DNA of 64,000 nucleotides from Yersinia ruckeri ATCC 29473 (GTDB lineage Bacteria; Pseudomonadota; Gammaproteobacteria; Enterobacterales; Enterobacteriaceae): NCBI RefSeq assembly GCF_000754815.1, contig NZ_KN150747.1, positions 3,301,328 to 3,365,327 of the forward strand, read 5' to 3'. Shown piece by piece: positions 60,292 to 64,000 of this stretch (position 1 is its first letter; each line of letters starts with the position of its first letter). The notes under the pieces were generated by a model. It saw only the letters and a program-made list of their open reading frames with translations, ran no database searches and was not told where the DNA came from. The position numbers and the translations under genes were made by a program.

Positions 60292-60912
60292 TTAGCTGGA
60301 CAAATTATTCAATTTCATGCGCAGCAATGACTGCAACGCCTGAGAAGCATTTGATTCGATACCTTTGGTGTAAGCTGCGCGTGCACCAGCAACATCGCCC
60401 TTACTTAATAATGCATCGCCACGTATATCTTGCGCCATTGCCGTCCAGCCATCCCCGTTCACTGCATCAAGGGTTTTCAGCGCATCTTCCGGCTTTTTCA
60501 ATTGCAATTGAACTCGAGCCAAACGCAGATGGATCAATGACAGCAGATTTTCGTCTTTGGTATTGCCCTGAGCCAGGCTCAACTGCTGCGCAGCCTTGTC
60601 AAACTGGCCTTGTGCTACAAAGTGATGAGCCAGTTCCAACCCGGCAAGCACGCCGTAGTTATTGCTATTGTTCTGCGCAAATTTTTCTGCTGCGGCAACG
60701 CCTTCAGCGTTATTGGCAGCCAGTGCTTCACTGGCTTTCTGGAAGGAAGAAGATGCTTCCGTTAACGCAGTCACCTGATGGCTCTGCCAGTAACGCCAGC
60801 CCACCAAAGCACCAATTCCTAGCACCACACCCACGGCCAGCGCCTTCCCGTTCTCACTAAAGAAACGGCGCACTGCATCAACCTGGTCATTTTCAGTGGT
60901 ATAGACTTCCAC
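60292..60912 (-). CDS. yfgM: SecYEG-associated chaperone-network protein YfgM
   Basis: YfgM is an inner-membrane protein with a periplasmic TPR domain. With PpiD it associates with SecYEG and helps newly secreted proteins. The 206-residue length equals E. coli. An N-in anchor lies at about residues 24-42 (ALAVGVVLGIGALVGWRYW), then TPR helices to the end. It lies between hisS (13 bases) and bamB (11 bases). Confidence 0.95.
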   Translation of the reverse strand: MEVYTTENDQVDAVRRFFSENGKALAVGVVLGIGALVGWRYWQSHQVTALTEASSSFQKASEALAANNAEGVAAAEKFAQNNSNNYGVLAGLELAHHFVAQGQFDKAAQQLSLAQGNTKDENLLSLIHLRLARVQLQLKKPEDALKTLDAVNGDGWTAMAQDIRGDALLSKGDVAGARAAYTKGIESNASQALQSLLRMKLNNLSS

Positions 60913-60925
60913 GGTGTCTCTCTCC

Positions 60926-62200
60926 TTAACCTAACATCGAAGCCAGACGCGCAGCTACATCAGCTTGCGCCAGCGTTTCTTGTTCACCCTTGCGTAGATC
61001 TTTTACTACAACCTGCTGCGCGGAGACTTCGTCTTCGCCCAATACCAAGGCGATGCGGGCTCCCCATTTATCAGCACGGGCAAACTGTTTCTTAAAATTA
61101 CCACCGCCGTAGTTGGTCATTAACTTCAATGACGGCAAAGCATCACGTAAGGTTTCAGCGAGCTGCATTGCTGCGCTCTGTGTGCCCTGCCCGGAAGAAA
61201 CCAGATAGATATCGACAGCTGGCTGCGGAGCGAATTCAGGATTAACTGCCTGAACCAGCAACACCAGACGCTCTAGCCCCATGGCAAAACCCACTGCTGG
61301 CGTCGCACGCCCCCCCAGTTGTTCAACCAGACCATCATAACGACCACCAGCACAGACTGTACCTTGAGAACCCAGACTTGTGGTAACCCATTCAAAAACA
61401 GTGCGGTTGTAGTAGTCCAGACCACGAACCAATCGCTCATTAACGCTATATGGGATACCGGCGTGATCCAAAAGTTCACACAAGCCGGAGAAATGCTGCT
61501 TGGAGTCTTCATCCAGATATTCGGAAAGACGTGGAGCCTCGTTCAACAACTGCTGAATTTCTGGGTTTTTGGAATCCAATACCCGCAGCGGATTGCTGTA
61601 CATCCGGCGTTTGCAGTCTTCATCCAAAATATCCTGATGCTGCTCGAGGAAGGCGATCAAGGCTTCTCGATAGTCGGCACGAGCCGCCAGAGAACCAATA
61701 GAATTCAGTTCAAGATGAACGTGCTCGGAAATACCCAGCGCTTTCCACCAACGAGCCGTCAGCAAAATCAGTTCAGCATCAATATCGGGCCCTTGCAGAC
61801 CAAAGACTTCAGCACCCAACTGATGAAATTGGCGATAGCGCCCTTTCTGAGGGCGCTCATAGCGGAACATCGGGCCGATGTACCACAGACGTTGTTCCTG
61901 ATTGTACAGCAGACCATGCTCAATCCCGGCGCGTACACAACCCGCAGTGCCTTCAGGGCGCAGCGTCAGACTTTCGCCATTGCGATCGTCAAAGGTGTAC
62001 ATCTCTTTTTCCACGACATCAGTCACTTCACCGATAGCGCGTTTAAATAACGGGGTCTGCTCTACAATCGGCAAGCGGATTTCACTGTAACCGTAGCTGC
62101 CCAGCACCTGTTTCAATGTGCCTTCAATACGCTGCCACAAGGCTGTATCAGCCGGCAGGTAGTCGTTCATACCACGGATGGCTTGAATGTTCTTTGCCAC
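60926..62200 (-). CDS. hisS: Histidyl-tRNA synthetase
   Basis: HisS charges tRNA-His. The 424-residue class II synthetase (same length as E. coli) has motif 1 near VVEKEMYTF, motif 2 in [21 protein letters not shown], the histidine motif [15 protein letters not shown] and motif 3 [11 protein letters not shown], then an anticodon-binding domain (about 330-424). It lies 147 bases after ispG, with a terminator hairpin between them, so it probably also has its own promoter. Confidence 0.97.
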   Translation of the reverse strand: MAKNIQAIRGMNDYLPADTALWQRIEGTLKQVLGSYGYSEIRLPIVEQTPLFKRAIGEVTDVVEKEMYTFDDRNGESLTLRPEGTAGCVRAGIEHGLLYNQEQRLWYIGPMFRYERPQKGRYRQFHQLGAEVFGLQGPDIDAELILLTARWWKALGISEHVHLELNSIGSLAARADYREALIAFLEQHQDILDEDCKRRMYSNPLRVLDSKNPEIQQLLNEAPRLSEYLDEDSKQHFSGLCELLDHAGIPYSVNERLVRGLDYYNRTVFEWVTTSLGSQGTVCAGGRYDGLVEQLGGRATPAVGFAMGLERLVLLVQAVNPEFAPQPAVDIYLVSSGQGTQSAAMQLAETLRDALPSLKLMTNYGGGNFKKQFARADKWGARIALVLGEDEVSAQQVVVKDLRKGEQETLAQADVAARLASMLG

Positions 62201-62300
62201 GTCTTTTCTCTATAGTTTTAATGCAAAAATAAAGCCGATTATAGGGGCTAGCCGTCCCGGGATTCAATGGGGATGCGCATTGCCCCTATGGGCACAATAT

Positions 62301-62320
62301 AAAGCGGGCCTCGCCCGCTT
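62301..62320 (-). terminator. Hairpin terminator between ispG and hisS
   Basis: AAGCGGGC / GCCCGCTT stem with a three-base loop and a T-rich tail (TTTATATT) on the reverse strand, 28 bases past the ispG stop. Confidence 0.65.
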
Positions 62321-62347
62321 GCTCAATACCAGTCGCTTGTTGAATAA

Positions 62348-63481
62348 TCAGACAGGAGCCTGATCTTCCAAGTGATTGATGTCAATTCTATTTTTTTCGT
62401 CAAGCATCGCTGCTTTGGCGCGAATTTTAGCTTCCAACTGATCGATCATCAGCTTATTGTCAAAACGTTCCCGCTGACGCACGCCGTCTTCATAGAAGCC
62501 GCTTTTATTATGCGCCCCCGTCACGCCAATAGTCGAAACCAATGCTTCGCCGGGGCCATTTACCACACAACCGATGATAGATACATCCATTGGCGTAATC
62601 AGATCTTCCAGACGTTCTTCCAGAGCATTTACCGTGCCGATTACGTCAAACTCCTGCCGAGAACAGGTAGGACAGGCGATAAAGTTAATGCCACGAGCGC
62701 GGATACGCAGAGATTTCAGAATATCGAAACCCACTTTGATTTCTTCAACAGGATCAGCCGCCAGCGAGATACGCAGCGTGTCACCGATACCTTCAGACAA
62801 CAACAAACCCAAGCCGATAGCTGATTTAACCGAACCACTGCGCGCTCCGCCGGCCTCAGTAATACCCAAATGTAAAGGATTGGGAATTTCTTTAGCCAGC
62901 AAACGGTAAGCATTGACCGCCAGAAAAACATCTGAGGCTTTAACACTGACCTTGAACTGGTCAAAATTGAGACGATTAAGAATATCGACATGGCGCATAG
63001 CGGATTCAAGCAAAGCGGCTGGCGTAGGTTCGCCATACTTTTCCTGAATATCTTTTTCTAACGAGCCGCCATTTATCCCGATACGGATGGGGATATTTTT
63101 GTCCCGAGCGCAGGCAACCACTTCACGGATACGTGATTCGTTGCCGATGTTACCAGGGTTGATACGCAGACAATCCACACCGTACTCCGCGACTTTCAAC
63201 GCGATACGATAATCAAAATGGATATCAGCGACCAAGGGGACATTGACACGCTGTTTAATCAGTTTAAACGCTTCGGCTGCATCCATTGTCGGGACAGAAA
63301 CTCTGACAATATCAGCACCAACGCGTTCCAGAGACAGAATTTGATTCACCGTTGCATCTACATCAGTAGTGCGGGTATTGGTCATCGATTGCACTGCAAT
63401 CGGAGCACCATCACCAATCGGCACCTTACCGACGTAAATACGCGTAGATTTACGTCGAATGATAGGGGATTCATTATGCAT
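62348..63481 (-). CDS. ispG: 4-hydroxy-3-methylbut-2-en-1-yl diphosphate synthase (flavodoxin)
   Basis: IspG (GcpE) is a [4Fe-4S] enzyme of the MEP isoprenoid pathway that reduces MEcPP to HMBPP. The 377-residue protein (E. coli 372) starts [22 protein letters not shown] barrel occupies about 1-250 and the cluster domain follows with ligands in [12 protein letters not shown] and [11 protein letters not shown]. It lies between rodZ (45 bases upstream) and hisS, the conserved enteric order. Confidence 0.97.
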   Translation of the reverse strand: MHNESPIIRRKSTRIYVGKVPIGDGAPIAVQSMTNTRTTDVDATVNQILSLERVGADIVRVSVPTMDAAEAFKLIKQRVNVPLVADIHFDYRIALKVAEYGVDCLRINPGNIGNESRIREVVACARDKNIPIRIGINGGSLEKDIQEKYGEPTPAALLESAMRHVDILNRLNFDQFKVSVKASDVFLAVNAYRLLAKEIPNPLHLGITEAGGARSGSVKSAIGLGLLLSEGIGDTLRISLAADPVEEIKVGFDILKSLRIRARGINFIACPTCSRQEFDVIGTVNALEERLEDLITPMDVSIIGCVVNGPGEALVSTIGVTGAHNKSGFYEDGVRQRERFDNKLMIDQLEAKIRAKAAMLDEKNRIDINHLEDQAPV

Positions 63482-63526
63482 TACACGCTCTCCTTTACAG
63501 CCGTGTAGTCATTGATAACCACAACA

Positions 63527-64000
63527 TCACTCCGCGCCGACGGTCAAACGAGCAACACGACTGGACTTAACAAACTTGCTTAAATCAACCGGGTTACCTT
63601 GATACTGAATTGTGACCGCACCTGGTGCACCTATCGTCAGTTTATAAGGTGCCTTGCCAGCCAGGCTCAGGGTCGCGCCCTTCTTCTGAATACCGCTAAA
63701 CAAGGATTCTCCAGTTGCATCAATAACCTGTAACCAGCAATCTTCAGAGAAATTCATTGCCAGCCCGCCTGCTGGGGTAGCGGTACCACTCACCACAGCA
63801 TCCGCCGTCGGTAGAGGGGCTGCAGGGGTTGACACTTCAGGTAATGAAGCCTGACTTGGAGAAACCACCTCTGACGGAGTTGGAGTTGGAGCTGAAGTCG
63901 AGGTCGGAGTCGCTTCCGTTACCACAGGTGCTGCTGCTACATGGCTGTCAGTCAGCGGCACCTCGGTATTGGTCATGTTATCGGTCAAAGCAGCTCCCTG
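63527..64000 (-). CDS. rodZ: Cytoskeleton protein RodZ, C-terminal part (5' end outside window)
   Basis: RodZ links the MreB cytoskeleton to cell-wall synthesis. The visible 157 codons cover the periplasmic part only: a linker rich in Thr, Pro, Ala and Ser, then the conserved C-terminal beta domain (about the last 80 residues: [38 protein letters not shown]). The frame is open through base 64000, so the helix-turn-helix and membrane segments lie outside. Position before ispG supports the call. Confidence 0.93.
   Translation of the reverse strand, partial: QGAALTDNMTNTEVPLTDSHVAAAPVVTEATPTSTSAPTPTPSEVVSPSQASLPEVSTPAAPLPTADAVVSGTATPAGGLAMNFSEDCWLQVIDATGESLFSGIQKKGATLSLAGKAPYKLTIGAPGAVTIQYQGNPVDLSKFVKSSRVARLTVGAE

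Overview
The window looks like a chromosomal segment of an Enterobacterales member, most probably Yersinia or a close relative in Yersiniaceae; I cannot name the species. This rests on near-E. coli housekeeping proteins, ERIC elements, a second Pst operon next to ppk, an Ivy homologue and a beta-gamma-crystallin exported protein. No tRNA, rRNA, prophage, insertion-sequence transposase or CRISPR array was seen.

Layout. Positions 1-22,200 follow the E. coli 53-56 min backbone: purC (partial), bamC, dapA, gcvR, bcp, perM, bepA, yfgD, hda, uraA-upp, purM-purN, then speG and a second phosphate transporter (pstC-pstA-pstB with very long permeases), then ppk-ppx and a yfgG-like gene. Positions 22,400-49,100 hold mgtE and a block whose E. 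coli counterparts lie near 46-47 min: yegD, mdtABCD-baeSR, yegP, trhP, the sRNA CyaR, yegS and thiD with a TPP riboswitch. A four-gene chaperone-usher fimbrial operon (26,343-31,356), an ivy lysozyme-inhibitor gene and one unrecognised gene sit inside this block. Positions 49,400-52,080 are A+T-rich, with a lone exported crystallin-domain protein and a gene-free stretch. From 52,090 the backbone resumes: guaBA, xseA, yfgJ, and rodZ (partial)-ispG-hisS-yfgM-bamB-der.

How the genes work together. Purine genes (purC, purM, purN, guaB, guaA) are scattered, and good PurR boxes lie before purM and guaB. upp-uraA carries the initial T-tract typical of UTP-dependent reiterative transcription. bamB, bamC, bepA and mdtABC serve the envelope. 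pst, ppk and ppx form a phosphate/polyphosphate cluster with a PhoB-type box before pstC.

Most interesting items: (1) the fimbrial tip-adhesin gene lies between two perfect 69-bp direct repeats that duplicate the end of the usher gene, so recombination could delete it and leave the usher intact; (2) a 164-bp element flanked by 21-bp direct repeats lies just downstream; (3) ERIC elements split purM from purN, and the ERIC end supplies the purN ribosome-binding region; (4) the orphan secreted crystallin/lectin-like protein; (5) a CyaR sRNA whose C-rich seed differs from the E. coli one.
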